From Cantharellus purpuraceus (lineage: Eukaryota > Basidiomycota > Agaricomycetes > Cantharellales > Hydnaceae), in NCBI GenBank assembly GCA_025174535.1, contig JALBUN010000023.1, forward strand, positions 1,054,001 through 1,118,000: DNA of 64,000 nt. Direction: 5' to 3'. Below are positions 42,788-54,439 of the stretch, in pieces; the stretch's first letter is position 1; each line of letters starts with the position of its first letter. The notes under the pieces were generated by a model that was given only the letters and a program-made list of their open reading frames with translations, was not told where the DNA came from and did no database searches. Made by a program: the position numbers and the translations under genes.

Positions 42788-45700
42788 ATGATTGAGGTCT
42801 TATCCTCAACAATGTCAAACCCTTTGGCAAACATGAGTGTGGCTGAGCTTGAGCAGTTGCTCTTGGCCTGACAGAAGGAAGAGGAAGAGGAGCAGAGACA
42901 GAAAGAGGAGGAGGAAGCAGAATGGAGGTGGAAGGAGGAGGAGGTGGAACAGAGGCGGAAGGAGGAGGAGGAGGCAGAACAGAGACGCAAGGAGGAGGAG
43001 GAGGAGTGGAGATGGAAGGAGGAGGAGGAGGCAGAACGGAGACGCAAAGAGGAGGAGCAGAGACAGAAGGAGGAGGGGGAGGCAGAACGGAGATGCAAAG
43101 AGGAGGAGGAGCGGAGACGGAAGGAGGAGGTGGAGATGGAACGGAGAAGGAAAGAGGAGGAAGCGAAGGCTGAGAGAGCCCACAGGGTCAAGGAACTTGT
43201 GGCCACGATGGAGGCCGCGAACTGAAGGAAGTGGAGGAGCAGGTGCACAAGCTAGAAGCTGCCATGGAGGTAGAGGAGGAGGTGACCAGGGCAGGGGCGA
43301 CCAGCCACCCAGGAAGTCCGAGTGTGCCAATACAGGCAGGGACCCCTGAACTCGCCATCATCTCCATTACACGGATGGAGACAACTCATCTGACAACTGT
43401 CCCTGTGGTGGACTCGCCGTTATGTCTGCCAGCACAGCCATTATTTGGGTTGGTGCAGCTGAGGAAGATGAAACAGCAGAGGCAGAGAGGGTGGAGGTGG
43501 AGGTGGAGGTGGATCCCGATGCCAATATGGAGCTTGATGCAAATGTGGAGCCCAAGGCAGGTGTGGATGTCAGGACAGATGCGGAGCCGGATCTGACCTC
43601 AAATTGTTACAAGGAGATGGCTTGGGTAGCCACGGTCGAGGCTTGCAAAAGAGCAGAGCTTTATGCTGCTACCACCAAGAAGAATCTCGACATCACGGTC
43701 TTTTCATTGAAGGCATACCTGAGTGCTGATACGGAGAAGCAGGAGGCAGATCGGAGGGTCATATGGTGCAAGGCGGAGAGTCGCATGTTGGTGACCCATA
43801 AGAAGGAGCTGCATGTTGCTAGGTCGGTGATCCAGCTTCGCGAGTGCGAGATGGAGAAGGCAATGGCAGAACAGCAGGACAAGGAGGAGGAGAGGTGTTT
43901 TGGAACCCGCAAAATTATGGTGTTAGAGAAAACTCTAAATCACCACAATTCCGTGAATGAACAGCTGAGAAGAATATCAAACCCTGCTGCAGCACAACTC
44001 CAGAAACAATTTAACATTTGTACTTTGGTTACAATCCATTGTAATGGTCAATGCAGACGATACGCAGGAAGGTAATACATTTCTTAGCAGTAGGGAATGA
44101 ATAAGACTTCCAGAGTCTAGAGTTCACGGACGCTTAGGGGTCCGGATATTCCAAAAAGAGGGGAATGCACTTAGAGGCTAAAGGAAGTAGGTGGATGAAT
44201 CCAACCGTCCAACCAGTGGCACTCTGAAGCAGGTAACAGCAATGTGTGAAGTAGTCTAGCAACTGCTTCACATGAGTTCAAGAACCTAATGCTCTGCAAA
44301 GGCAGTACACACTAGTAACTTAAACAAGAGCACTAATGGCAGGACTATCGACAGACAATCTCACCCTGTAGATTCGTAGTCACATGAGGTAGATACTACA
44401 CTCACACCCAAAGCAGGACAATCACTACTTCGAGTGCAATTGAATACAGTTACACAACTGTAAGCGACCCTTGAACTGGACAATCAACAGTTACTGAGAT
44501 ATAGAGGATGACACTGTATGTCACTCTAGTCACACTGATGTGCAGATGATGGGGTAGAAATGGTTATTTATTCAGAGGCAGAATGGGCTCCTTTTATATT
44601 GTATTTACAGGAGCTGACTAATACTACTGGAAACTTCTACCTATTAATAGATGGAAACTACTGGAAGCTAGTAGAATATGTGAGAAGGGAGTGGAAGTTT
44701 CCTAGCCAATGAGCTGCTTGGATTTGCTCTGACTCATGGCATGAGTCATGGCAGGAGTCATTGCATGAGTCACCATTACTCAAATAACTTGGTCAATACT
44801 TCGTTTCCCGGGCTGATTAGCACAGCTATGGGTAGGCACAGCTTCTATTGAACTCTCCACTGAAAATGGAGTCAGGAGGTGCAGTGGTTGTGAAGATATT
44901 GAGCATTTACTGGCAGTGGTGACCAGATTGAGTTAGAGATTGAAATGAGTCATGTGATTGAAAATGAGTCAGTTGTCCGGGTGACTCCGGGTGACTTTGG
45001 GGCTGCTGACATCTGCGAAGGTTTGTGGGTCCATGTGGGTCCCAAAACTTTGCCCAGCAGAACAATAAGTTTGTAGACTCATTTCTGCATGGAAAATTCC
45101 CGAAAAAATATGAAAAAATAGAGAATATTTGAATGGCCCTGAATCAAGAGAAAGCAGCACATATATGCTGATATTTTAAGGCCATGAAGTGAAATTGTAC
45201 ATTTTTGGGACTTTAAACAAGATCTTTTAAGGGAAAACCAGTTCCCATACAAGAGGGAACACTTGGAGGCTGCATTGAGAAGGGGGACCACCCAAGGCTC
45301 TGGCTCCAACAGAGCCATTCGGCAGGCCCAGTGTAATTTGCGACTTGTGTCGTGATGCGGGCGTGGAGTGTGTGTGGCCTACCGGCCCAACTCGCCACCT
45401 TTGGTCCTGCGATCATTGTTGGGGTCGGAAAGGAGGGTGTATGATCAATGGAAAGTTTGATCCCTGGAGTCAGAGCATCAAGCCCTGACTAGTGGTACAA
45501 GGAGGGGCGGAGAAAGAAACAGAAGGTCATCCAACCAAAAAGCAGCGGACAAAGATGGGTGCTGTGGCAGCTGGGGGTAGCAGTGTTGGATCAGAAGGGG
45601 CAACGACCAGTGCAGGTATGGGGCACGTCTCTGTGCCCAATAGTACCATGGGCCAGCTTATCCGGCTGGTTAACCTGCAGTCAGAGCACCTCCGGTGGAC

Positions 45701-45937
45701 AGAGGGGTTACTAGTGGACTTGGTGAAGACGATGAAACAGAAGGAGGTTCTGGAGGGTCGGTGGACGGCCAAGTTACATCGGCTGCGGAAGTTCATGGCC
45801 CTTTGGACGAGGATTCGGACATGGGAGATGAGAAGGATTGGGTGTCGGATGTAGAGAGTGATGATGAGTTGGAGACAGCGTTGGAGATGGAGCCTGAGGT
45901 AGACAAGGGGAAGGGAAAAAGGAAACGCAATGTATAA
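42788..45937 (+). pseudogene. Antisense accessory gene of the chromovirus (copy 3)
   Basis: Transcribed against gag-pol and convergent with it (147 bp between stops). Without the inserted LTR it encodes about 595 residues: MSNPLANMSVAELEQLLLA, an E/K/R-rich coiled coil, ELYAATTKKNLDITVFSLKA, then at 45339-45440 six cysteines spaced CX2CX6CX12CX2CX6C, the exact Zn2Cys6 pattern. A Leu-rich helix (MGQLIRLVNLQSEHLRW), an acidic stretch and a terminal KGKGKRKRNV follow. Defects are a TGA at about 42869, a frame change near 43224, a TGA at 45486 and a one-base loss near 45802. Copy 2 is intact at several of these. It looks like a nuclear DNA-binding protein; function unknown. Confidence 0.7.
43896..45251 (-). 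mobile_element. Solo LTR, family A (A1), in the antisense gene
   Basis: A 1356-bp solo LTR with a perfect duplication agagg (43891-43895 and 45252-45256); copy 2 shows the empty site. Its TGASTCA array is the shortest of the A1 copies, with only a few sites left at 44730-44775 and 44946-44975. Confidence 0.9.
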
Positions 45938-48476
45938 AAAATGAAAATGATTATGAATTTCAGAGCAGAGAAAAATGAGGCAGAATGATTCCTTTGGAGT
46001 TTTTTGGGGAGACTTGTAATTTCCCTTGTGACTTGTAATAAAATGACGATGCAAAATAATAGAATTAACATTAGTAATGGAACTTAAAGATTCATCAGAG
46101 GGCCAGGTTTGTCTGGATAAGCAGAGTGAAAGTCGGAGACAGATTCGGATGCATGATCAAGTTTGGATGCAGAGATCCATGAGGACTCTTCGTCGGTGCC
46201 TTCGTATCCAGTCCATTTGACTAAGTACTGGAGCTTGCACTTGTATTGATGGTCAATCTTCAAGTCTAGGATCTCAGATATCTCATATTCATTATCTCCT
46301 TTGATGATGATCAGGGGGGTGGAGGTTGTGTGCGACCAGAGATCTCATTCATAGTAGCAGGTTCAAGCATTGATATATGGAAGACCAGATGAACTGCTCA
46401 GAAGTGGTCAGGGAGGTGGAGGGTGAAGGACCTGCTGCCTGCATGAGCAATGACCTCATAAGGACCTAAGTATTTCTTGGAGAGTTTCTTCGATGGACGG
46501 GTGGTCTGGAAGTGTTCGGCCTTAACAAATACTTTGTCTCTGATTTGCAGGTCCGGAGCTGGAATGTGGCGTCGGTCTGTGGAGACTTGATATTGTTTCT
46601 GAGCATCAGAGATGGTTTCTTGGAGATGTTGGTGTAGTTGATCGAGGTTGGTTACAAATTGGCAGGCTTTGGTGGAGGCGAGTTCCTTCTCAGGGTGGAT
46701 GGAGATGTTCGGATGATAGCCTTTATTAGCAAAGAACGGAGGGATGCCAGTAGTCGCGTTCAGAGCGTTGTTGTAGGCAAACTCTGCTATCAGAAGTAGA
46801 TCAGCCCAGTTGTCTTGTTGATAGTTACAATAGACTCAGAGATATTGCTCCAGGGACTGATTCATTCGTTCTGTTTGTCCATCTCCTTCAGGATGGTATC
46901 TGGAGGTGAAATGAAGCTTCATGTCAAGAGCCTTTCCTAATGTGTGGAAGAAGGAGGACACAAACTCCAAGCCCCAATCGGACATGACATGCAATGAGAC
47001 TCAGAATATGTGGAGAACGAACAATTTAGCTAGTGAGGTGGAGGTGATGGTGTCATGTGTCGGAATGAATAGTGACTGTTTAGTGAACCGGTCAACAATC
47101 ACGAGTATGGTGTCGTATCTGAGCGATGGGGGGAGCTTCTCTATGAAATCCATGGAGATGGAGTTCCATGGTTGTTCTGGGACCGGAAGTTGCTTAAGTG
47201 TTCCGTAGGGTTTGTGCCTTTGCGATTTTGAGCGCATACACGTGGTGCAGGAGTTACAGTAGTGTTGAATGTATTCTCGCATTTTTGGCCATACATAGTC
47301 TCATCGGATTAATCCTAGTGTGCAATTTTGCCCAAAATGGCTGGAGATTGGGTGATCATGATAATACTGCAAAACTCGGAGTCGGAGACCGTTGGCGTTG
47401 GGGATGTATATCCGGTTGTTGTGTTGGAGGTGTCCTTCGGGGTCAAGTGACCACTTTGGATCGGAAGGGTTGTCCAAGTGTTTAACTGCAATAGGATCGG
47501 ATCGGAGTGATGAGCGGATGTCAGAGCAGAGTTGGTCAATGTCCATAATGGTGACAGCTCGGAGGGTGGGAGTCATGAGGGTGGATGCTTGTAGGGACAA
47601 TGCCAGCTGCTCATTAGTAAACACAGGACGAAAGTTGTGTGGGTTTACAGTGGCATAGTCGCTACTCCCCTCTTTAGGGTAGACGTCCCAGCATCTAGTT
47701 AACGCGTCAGGCTTTGCTCCAAGTCGACCTGGATGGAAATGGATAATGAGATTGAACTGAGATAGGTATTCAGACCATTGGACTTGTCTTCAGGTGAGTA
47801 GTTTTGTTGTGGAGAAGTATTCCAAGTTTTTGTGGTCAGTTATGACATCCACTGGATCGGAGGGGCCTTCAAGGTAGTGTCTCCATATCTGGAAGGCTTC
47901 ATATATGGCAAGGGGCTCTTTGTCATGGACATCATAGTTCAGTTCGGGGGGCATAAATGTATGCAAGTGAAAAGCGATCAGATGGACTTGTCCGTCGTCT
48001 GGAGAGATGATGGACAGGATCGTGGCAAGTGCATAGTCAGAGGCATCGGTCTCTAATAGGATAGGAATGTCTGGAACCCAATGAGTCAGTATCGGAGTGG
48101 AAGTAAAGGCCTTTTTCAAGGTCTCAAAGCTCTGTCTACATTTGTCAGTGAAATTCCATTGGATACCCTTCCTAGTAAGTCGGGTGAGCAGAACGGTGAT
48201 ATTGGAGTAGCCGTAAATGAAGTGGCAGTAGAAGTTGGCGAACCCTAGGAAGGACTGTACGTCTTTGACTTTCTGTGGTTCCGGCCATTCCTGTATGGCT
48301 TTGATTTTGTCATCAGACATTGTCAGTCCTGCCAGGGAGAGGATATAGCCTAGGTATTCGACCGAGTTGGAGTGGAATTTGCATTTGTCAGCGCGGGTGA
48401 AGAGGCCATGTTTTCAGAGATGTTGGAGTACCTCTCAGACATGTGTCCAATGTTCTTCTTCGTTGTCTGAATATAC

Positions 48477-48539
48477 AACAATGTCGTCTAAGTAAACAAC
48501 AATGTCATCTAAGTAAACAACAATGTTGTCTAAGTAAAC
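48477..48539 (-). repeat. In-frame 21-bp triplication at the RT active site
   Basis: Three tandem 21-bp units encode YLDN/YLDD-IVV repeats. The protein reads [19 protein letters not shown] and then IVVYSDN where copy 2 and other Ty3 RTs have a single YLDD-ILVYSDN. The reading frame is kept but 14 residues are added in the catalytic beta-hairpin, which should abolish polymerisation. Confidence 0.85.
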
Positions 48540-49788
48540 AAGGACAGTCACATCGAGGAGGTCGGCAAAGGTATCATTCATGAACCTCTGGAAGGCGGCC
48601 GGAGCATTGGTTAGTCCAAAGGGCATGACACACCACTCAAAAGATCCATATCGTGTGCAGAAAGTTGTTTTCCATTCGTCACCTTCTCGGATGCAGACTA
48701 GATGGTAGGCATGTCAGAGATCTATTTTGGAATAGATCTTAGCCTTTCGAGGACTCTCGAGTAGGTCCGCAGTGTGGGGTATTGGGTATTGGTCTTTCTT
48801 GGTGATCTTGTTGAGTCCACGGAAGTCGACGCATATGATCTGTCCTTTTTGCGGACAAATAGGACCAGGGCTCCATGGGGCAATAGGGATGGGCAGATGA
48901 AGCCCATGGCCAAGTTCTCATCTATGAATGTTTGGAGAGCCAGTAGCTCTTTTTGGGATAGTGAGTAGATAGGGCCAAGCAGAGGGGTGGAGTTGTCATC
49001 CAGTTCAATCTTGAGATCGTATGGTCAGTGTTCTGCTAGGGAGTCAGCTTTAGACTTGCTGAACATGTTGGCGAACTCATGATACTCCTTAGGAACCATA
49101 GATAGGTCTGGTGGAGTTGATCAGGTGGAAAGAGCAGCAAGGAATATCGGATCGGAGAGGTGGACCTGGAATGTGTGAGAGCCATCCAGTTTGCTTAGTC
49201 TGGCAAAGACCATAGCGTCCACCATTGATATAAATGGCGGGGTAGATGGAGTATCTATCGGAGCAGAGTCAGCGGAGGTGGAAGATAGTTTTGCACCTAA
49301 AGTTGCTGGTGACATTGGGAATGACACAGCCTGTACTGGAGAATGGAATGTGATATGGCCCAATGCCCAGTCAATCAACGGATTGTAGCGGGTGAGCCAG
49401 TTATGTCCGAGAACCACAGAACAGCTGGAGTCAAGCGGAGTAACATAGAATGTAAGGTTCTGGATTTCTCTGACAGAAAAACGGATAGACAGATCTATAG
49501 CTCGTGAAATAACAGCATTAGTAGTGCCATCAAATAATTGGAGCGATATCAGAGTTATGGTGTATGTATGGAGTTTATGTAAATTGGAAAAAGAGGAATC
49601 AAGGAAACAGTGAGTAGAACCAGAGTCAATTAGTGCTTGGATGGTGGTGTTGGGAATGGAGTCGGAGTAGATGAGGAGGGTAAGGGAGTCGGAGTGGGAA
49701 AGAGTGGATGTGTTCAGGCAGACCTTGTTTGTCATACAGGGAGTACCAACGCAGCCCTCAGCCCGTATGGAGGCTATAGGACTGCTTA

Positions 49789-49801
49789 CTATTTTTTTGG
49801 G
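49789..49801 (-). promoter_or_regulatory. Probable -1 frameshift site, copy 3
   Basis: GAC CCA AAA AAA TAG on the minus strand, identical to copy 1. The -1 frame (GPKKIVSSPIASI) runs on into the protease, which supports its role as the gag/pol junction. Confidence 0.65.
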
Positions 49802-50231
49802 TCCGTCGCTTTTGCGTCGGACTTGTCCGTCATGGCATTGGTGGCACGGGCCTTTGCCTTTGCTGCAGATGAGGTTGCCTTGTTGCAATCCTTGGCTTGG
49901 TGGCCAGGCTTTCCGCAGAACAGACAGAGATTGTTGTCCATGCAGTGCTGGCATTCCTGCTGGGTAAGTTTCCCATCCTTCCCCAGCTTGGTGGAGAGGT
50001 CCAGAGTACTCTTGCGAGCTCTGGAGTTACTGCTGGTGCTGGAATTGTTCTGACCGGAACCGGAAATGGCAGTGTTACCAGTATTTGATTTCTGGCCTGA
50101 GTTGGCAGTGGTCCTCTTATCGGAGCCCTTGTTGGACTTTGGGGTCTTGTCCAATGATTTGTCCAATTTGTTGTTAGCCAAATTTTCGCGGGAGACCTCA
50201 GATTGACGTTCACGGGCGTCAATGGATTGGG

Positions 50232-52151
50232 TGTATGGGAACTGGTTTTCCCTTAAAAGATCTTGTTTAAAGTCCCAAAACTGTACAATTTCACTTCATG
50301 GCCTTAAAATATCAGCATATATGTGCTGCTTTTTCTTGATTCAGGGCCATTCAAATATTCTCTATTTTTTCATATTTTTTTGGGAATTTTCCATGCAGAA
50401 ATGAGTCTACAAACTTATTGTTCTGCTGGGCAAAGTTTTGGGACCCACAACCCACAAACCTTCGCAGATGTCAGCAGCTTTAAAGTCAGCCGGAGTCACC
50501 CGGACTACTGACTCATTTTCAATCACATGACTCATTTCAATCTCTAAGACGCTTGTTTGGAATCATGTCAGTATACAATATTCTGATGTATAGGAGATAT
50601 ACATCAGGATTTCAATGATACATAAAGCCAGGGAGTTACAATTTGGATATCTTAAAAGATTTCGGATGTGTGAAATTTTCATAAATATAAACATATATTC
50701 TATATTTTAATAAACTTTAAAAGATAAGATATTTGGTTGAGATGAACATAATTATTTACATGGATATAATAGGAATGTATATATGAATATAATTGGTATT
50801 ATATAGGGTATTTAGATATACAAATACCAGGTGGGGATTAAAGATAGTTCAAATTATGTTACAAGTATTGTATAAGAAACAATCAATGATATTTGGATGT
50901 TCCCTCAAGAGAGTTGCCACCACTAAATCAGGAAAAAAAGAATTATTTTTGAGAATTATGCCAAAATATCACAATATGTTTTAATCTAGTATAGTGTAAA
51001 ATTTGAGAATCATGTTGACATATGAAAATAAGTTTGAATTGAAGTGTATTGTATAAAATTTGAGGAAAATAGGTTGTATATACGTATTTGTTGTATTTCT
51101 GAACAAGCGTCTAACTCAATCTGGTCACCACTGCCAGTAAATGCTCAATATCTTCACAACCACTGCACCTCCTGACTCCATTTTCAGTGGAGAGTTCAAT
51201 AGAAGCTGTGCCTACCCATAGCTGTGCTAATCAGCCCGGGAAACGAAGTATTGACCAAGTTATTTGAGTAATGGTGACTCATGCAATGACTCCTGCCATG
51301 ACTCATGCCATGAGTCAGAGCAAATCCAAGCAGCTCATTGGCTAGGAAACTTCCACTCCCTTCTCACATATTCTACTAGCTTCCAGTAGTTTCCATCTAT
51401 TAATAGGTAGAAGTTTCCAGTAGTATTAGTCAGCTCCTGTAAATACAATATAAAAGGAGCCCATTCTGCCTCTGAATAAATAACCATTTCTACCCCATCA
51501 TCTGCACATCAGTGTGACTAGAGTGACATACAGTGTCATCCTCTATATCTCAGTAACTGTTGATTGTCCAGTTCAAGGGTCGCTTACAGTTGTGTAACTG
51601 TATTCAATTGCACTCGAAGTAGTGATTGTCCTGCTTTGGGCATGAGTGTAGTATCTACCTCATGTGACTACGAATCTACAGGGTGAGATTGTCTGTCAAT
51701 AGTCCTGCCATTAGTGCTCTTGTTTAAGTTACTAGTGTGTACTGCCTTTGCAGAGCATTAGGTTCTTGAACTCGTGTGAAGCAGTTGCTAGACTACTTCA
51801 CACATTGCTGTTACCTGCTTCAGAGTGCCACTGGTTGGACGGTTGGATTCATCCACCTACTTCCTCTAGCCTCTAAGTGCATTCCCCTCTTTTTGGAATA
51901 TCCGGACCCCTAAGCATCCGTGAACTCTAGACTCTGGAAGTCTTATTCATTCCCTACTGCTAAGAAATGTATTACCTTCCTGCATATCGTCTGCATTGAC
52001 CATTACAACGGCTTGTAACCAAAGTACAAATGTTAAATTGTTTCTGGAGTTGTGCTGCAGTAGGATTTGATATTCTTCTCAGCTGTTCATTCACAGAATT
52101 GTGGTGATTTAGAGTTTTCCCTAACACCATAATTTTGTGGGTTCCAAAACA
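50232..52151 (+). mobile_element. Solo LTR, family A (A1), carrying a MITE
   Basis: Runs from TGTATGGGAACTGG to GGTTCCAAAACA with a perfect duplication ttggg (50227-50231 and 52152-52156). Its 1920 bp include a 545-bp MITE (50567-51111). TATAAAAGGAG near 51451 gives the sense direction. It interrupts gag of chromovirus copy 3. Confidence 0.9.
50567..51111. mobile_element. Tc1/mariner-type MITE, copy 3
   Basis: The termini AGACGCTTGTTTGG and CTGAACAAGCGTC lie between TA (50565-50566) and TA (51112-51113). The undisturbed LTR sequence at 44930-44940 shows the empty site (TCTAACTCAATCTGG in reverse). Because it sits in an LTR that sits in gag, this MITE was active after both of the others had inserted. 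Confidence 0.85.
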
Positions 52152-52857
52152 TTGGGTGAGTTTGCAAAGGGTAACCAAAGTATCCAGCTTACCGACAAGT
52201 GATATCTCATCCTTGATGCAGGATGGGAGTCCAATGTAAAATTGGCATTGGAGTGCCCCATTGGTTTGGGGCTAGCTGCTGGAAACTTACAATGTATTTT
52301 GCAATTTTGTGATTTTCCTTCATCTGAAGTCAATTGAGTTCATTCTCGGCATCAGCCTTGGGGTTGTAAGGACTGAAATTGGTCCAAAGTTTGGAGATGA
52401 AGTTGGAGTAGTCTTCTGACCATATCGGGTCATCAGAGTCGTCCATGAGTGCTGGCTCAAAGTAGTCCAGTGTGGTGCCCTTGAGATAGGACATGGCGAA
52501 GGTGACCTTTGCCTGATCAGATGTGAACGCGTCAGGGTGGTCACAGAAATTCAACTGGCATTGCACCAAGAACGGCTGGAGCTTTCGCGGATCGGAGCCA
52601 TCGAATGGGTCGGGTTCTCGGACCTTGGTCTGGGACTTAGGGGCTTGTGGGTTACAGATGCTGCTGGCGAGCAGGGAGATGGCTTGCGCCAGATTTGGAG
52701 AGGGCAGGGTGTCATCTTCTTCATTGACAGCCTCTATGTGGTCCGTTGGTTCTTCAACGACCTCAGGGATGGTGTCGATGCTGGGAGCGGGCACCTCGAC
52801 GGTTCATGTGCGTTTGGAATTGGTGGTGGATCGTGGCATTGGTAGGAGTGAGTATGG

Positions 52858-52869
52858 CAGTTTGAATAT
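52858..52869 (-). promoter_or_regulatory. Putative self-priming primer-binding site (chromovirus copy 3)
   Basis: ATATTCAAACTG on the sense strand, two bases after the LTR end at 52872, complementary to CAGTTTGAATAT within the same LTR (minus strand, 53055-53066). It is identical in sequence and spacing to copy 1. Confidence 0.65.
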
Positions 52870-52871
52870 AC

Positions 52872-53375
52872 TGTTACACACTAGGTCCGATTGGGGGTCG
52901 GAGATTGGGTTGGAGGTTTTGTCGGAGTCGGAGTACATTGTGGGGGTCAGAACAGACTTGGCTTCAGCTTATGTGCTGTGCCCTCACTAATACCGGTGTC
53001 CGAGATTTCAGAGACAGAGAGTTAGGATCGGACTTAGGAACTAGGCATGATTTGATATTCAAACTGGGGAATGAAGTCCCCAGTCAGGCAACTTAAATAC
53101 ATATTTGAAATCTAATAATAATTACTCCAGTGATGGGTCTCCGAGGCCGACGGCCTTACATGAGTATGTCCGAGTCCAATGGGGATGGATGTCCGGGTTC
53201 CTATGGTGATGCTGATGCATCAATTGGAACCAGAGATGGATGGGCAGAATCGGCAGTGACAATTGGACAGGTGAATGGAGATGTGGCGGTTTCCAAATGG
53301 AGTATAGATTTCATATGTGCGGGGATCTGAGTGGATTGGATGGGGATCTGGGCATTAATGAATATGGTCATAACA
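52872..53375 (-). mobile_element. Chromovirus 5' LTR (family B), copy 3
   Basis: A 504-bp LTR whose sense strand begins TGTTATGACCATATTCATTA at 53375 and ends ...TAGTGTGTAACA at 52872. A 24-bp tandem array starts exactly at its outer terminus, so its target duplication cannot be seen. Confidence 0.9.
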
Positions 53376-54023
53376 GTGTTAATGAATATGATCATAACAG
53401 TGTTAATGAATATGATCATAACAGTGTTAATGAATATGATCATAACAGTGTTAATGAATATGATCATAACAGTGTTAATGAATATGATCATAACAGTGTT
53501 AATGAATATGATCATAACAGTGTTAATGAATATGATCATAACAGTGTTAATGAATATGATCATAACAGTGTTAATGAATATGATCATAACAGTGTTAATG
53601 AATATGATCATAACAGTGTTAATGAATATGATCATAACAGTGTTAATGAATATGATCATAACAGTGTTAATGAATATGATCATAACAGTGTTAATGAATA
53701 TGATCATAACAGTGTTAATGAATATGATCATAACAGTGTTAATGAATATGATCATAACAGTGTTAATGAATATGATCATAACAGTGTTAATGAATATGAT
53801 CATAACAGTGTTAATGAATATGATCATAACAGTGTTAATGAATATGATCATAACAGTGTTAATGAATATGATCATAACAGTGTTAATGAATATGATCATA
53901 ACAGTGTTAATGAATATGATCATAACAGTGTTAATGAATATGATCATAACAGTGTTAATGAATATGATCATAACAGTGTTAATGAATATGATCATAACAG
54001 TGTTAATGAATATGATCATAACA
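53376..54023. repeat. 24-bp tandem array, 27 units, derived from an LTR terminus
   Basis: Exactly 648 bp = 27 units of GTGTTAATGAATATGATCATAACA with practically no variation. The unit is the outer end of the adjoining family B LTR (TTAATGAATATGGTCATAACA) with one change (GGTCA to GATCA) plus GTG. The change creates the palindrome TATGATCATA in each unit. Near-identity implies recent expansion or homogenisation. Long stop-free frames across it are by-products of a period divisible by three. Confidence 0.95.
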
Positions 54024-54042
54024 TACAGTACAGGATGTAACA

Positions 54043-54115
54043 TCAGCTGTTTATTCACAGAATTGTGGTGATTTAGAGTTTGCCCTAACACCATAATTTT
54101 GCTGGTTCCAAAACA
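54043..54115 (+). repeat. Family A LTR fragment, last 73 bp
   Basis: TCAGCTGTTTATTCACAGAATTG through GGTTCCAAAACA matches the 3' terminus of sense-oriented family A LTRs. The preceding TACAGGATGTAACA (54029-54042) looks like the end of a family D LTR. Confidence 0.7.
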
Positions 54116-54439
54116 GAAACAGTTTTTTGAGTCACTGTATGAATTACTGTAACATACAGAGAATAGCCCATATGAGTATCTGAAGAACTGAATGATAAAA
54201 CTGGAAACAGGAGAACAATAAACCAGATCTGGAGTACAATACAGAAAGGAGTTCAGAGTTTGAACTTGAGTCCAAACTAATACTAATCAATATAAAAGGG
54301 TGAAGGTTATTGTAACCCATATCAAGAAAACTACTTATTGAGAGAGTTCAGGGTTCATGGTGATGGAGTTGGGGACATGGAGTAAAAGGAGATGGAGTAG
54401 GAGGAACTGGAGTTCAGACCTGGTGTTACAGGATGTAAC
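54116..54439 (+). repeat. Family D LTR, 5'-truncated, at the edge of the transposon compartment
   Basis: From ATGAATTACTGTAACATACAG to TGTTACAGGATGTAACA it follows the 3' part of family D, with AATATAAAAGGG near 54290. Its first ~30 bp (GAAACAGTTTTTTGAGTCACTG) match the 3' end of the Tc1-like remnant at 7223-7246. This is the last mobile sequence before the gene island. Confidence 0.7.

Larger units (their letters stand above)
46084..49801 (-). pseudogene. Chromovirus pol (copy 3): protease to chromodomain
   Basis: The frame enters from gag by -1 shift. Domains in order: protease (ALIDSGSTHCFLDS; VVLGHNWLTRYNP) at 49121-49800, RT ([15 protein letters not shown]; active site expanded, see below), RNase H (TDASDYALA; TDHKNLEYF), integrase zinc region (HYCNSCTTC) and core (SMDFIEKLP; an intact Asp in SDWGLEF), and the chromodomain (YLVKWTGY) ending at TAA 46084-46086. 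Stops and frame changes near 49120, 48720, 48420, 47770 and 46850 leave it non-functional. It supplies the parts missing in copy 2. Confidence 0.85.
49789..52839 (-). pseudogene. Chromovirus gag (copy 3), split by an LTR
   Basis: From ATG 52839 (MPRSTTNSKRT, then an in-frame TGA where copy 1 keeps the frame open) through the capsid core (FAMSYLKGTTLDYFEPALM) to about 52157, then a family A LTR, then 50226 to TAG 49789-49791 with the knuckle CLFCGKPGHQAKDC. A small deletion near 52255 and a TGA near 52334 also disrupt it. It gives the empty-site sequences used to place insertions in copies 1 and 2. Confidence 0.85.
42756..53375 (-). mobile_element. Ty3-type chromovirus copy 3
   Basis: The most complete copy: 5' LTR (52872-53375), primer-binding site, gag, frameshift site, protease, RT, RNase H, integrase and chromodomain (stop at 46084), then the antisense gene (42788-45937). 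The 3' LTR is missing. Insertions are a family A LTR in gag (50232-52151, with a MITE inside) and another in the antisense gene (43896-45251). Confidence 0.9.

Noticed and set aside
53376..54023. Possible CRISPR-like array
   Set aside because: The units are directly adjacent with no spacers, and the sequence is that of the neighbouring LTR end.
53201..54094. Long open frames of 246-297 codons on both strands
   Set aside because: They are produced by a stop-free 24-bp tandem array and encode only an eight-residue repeat; no start context or domain supports a gene.
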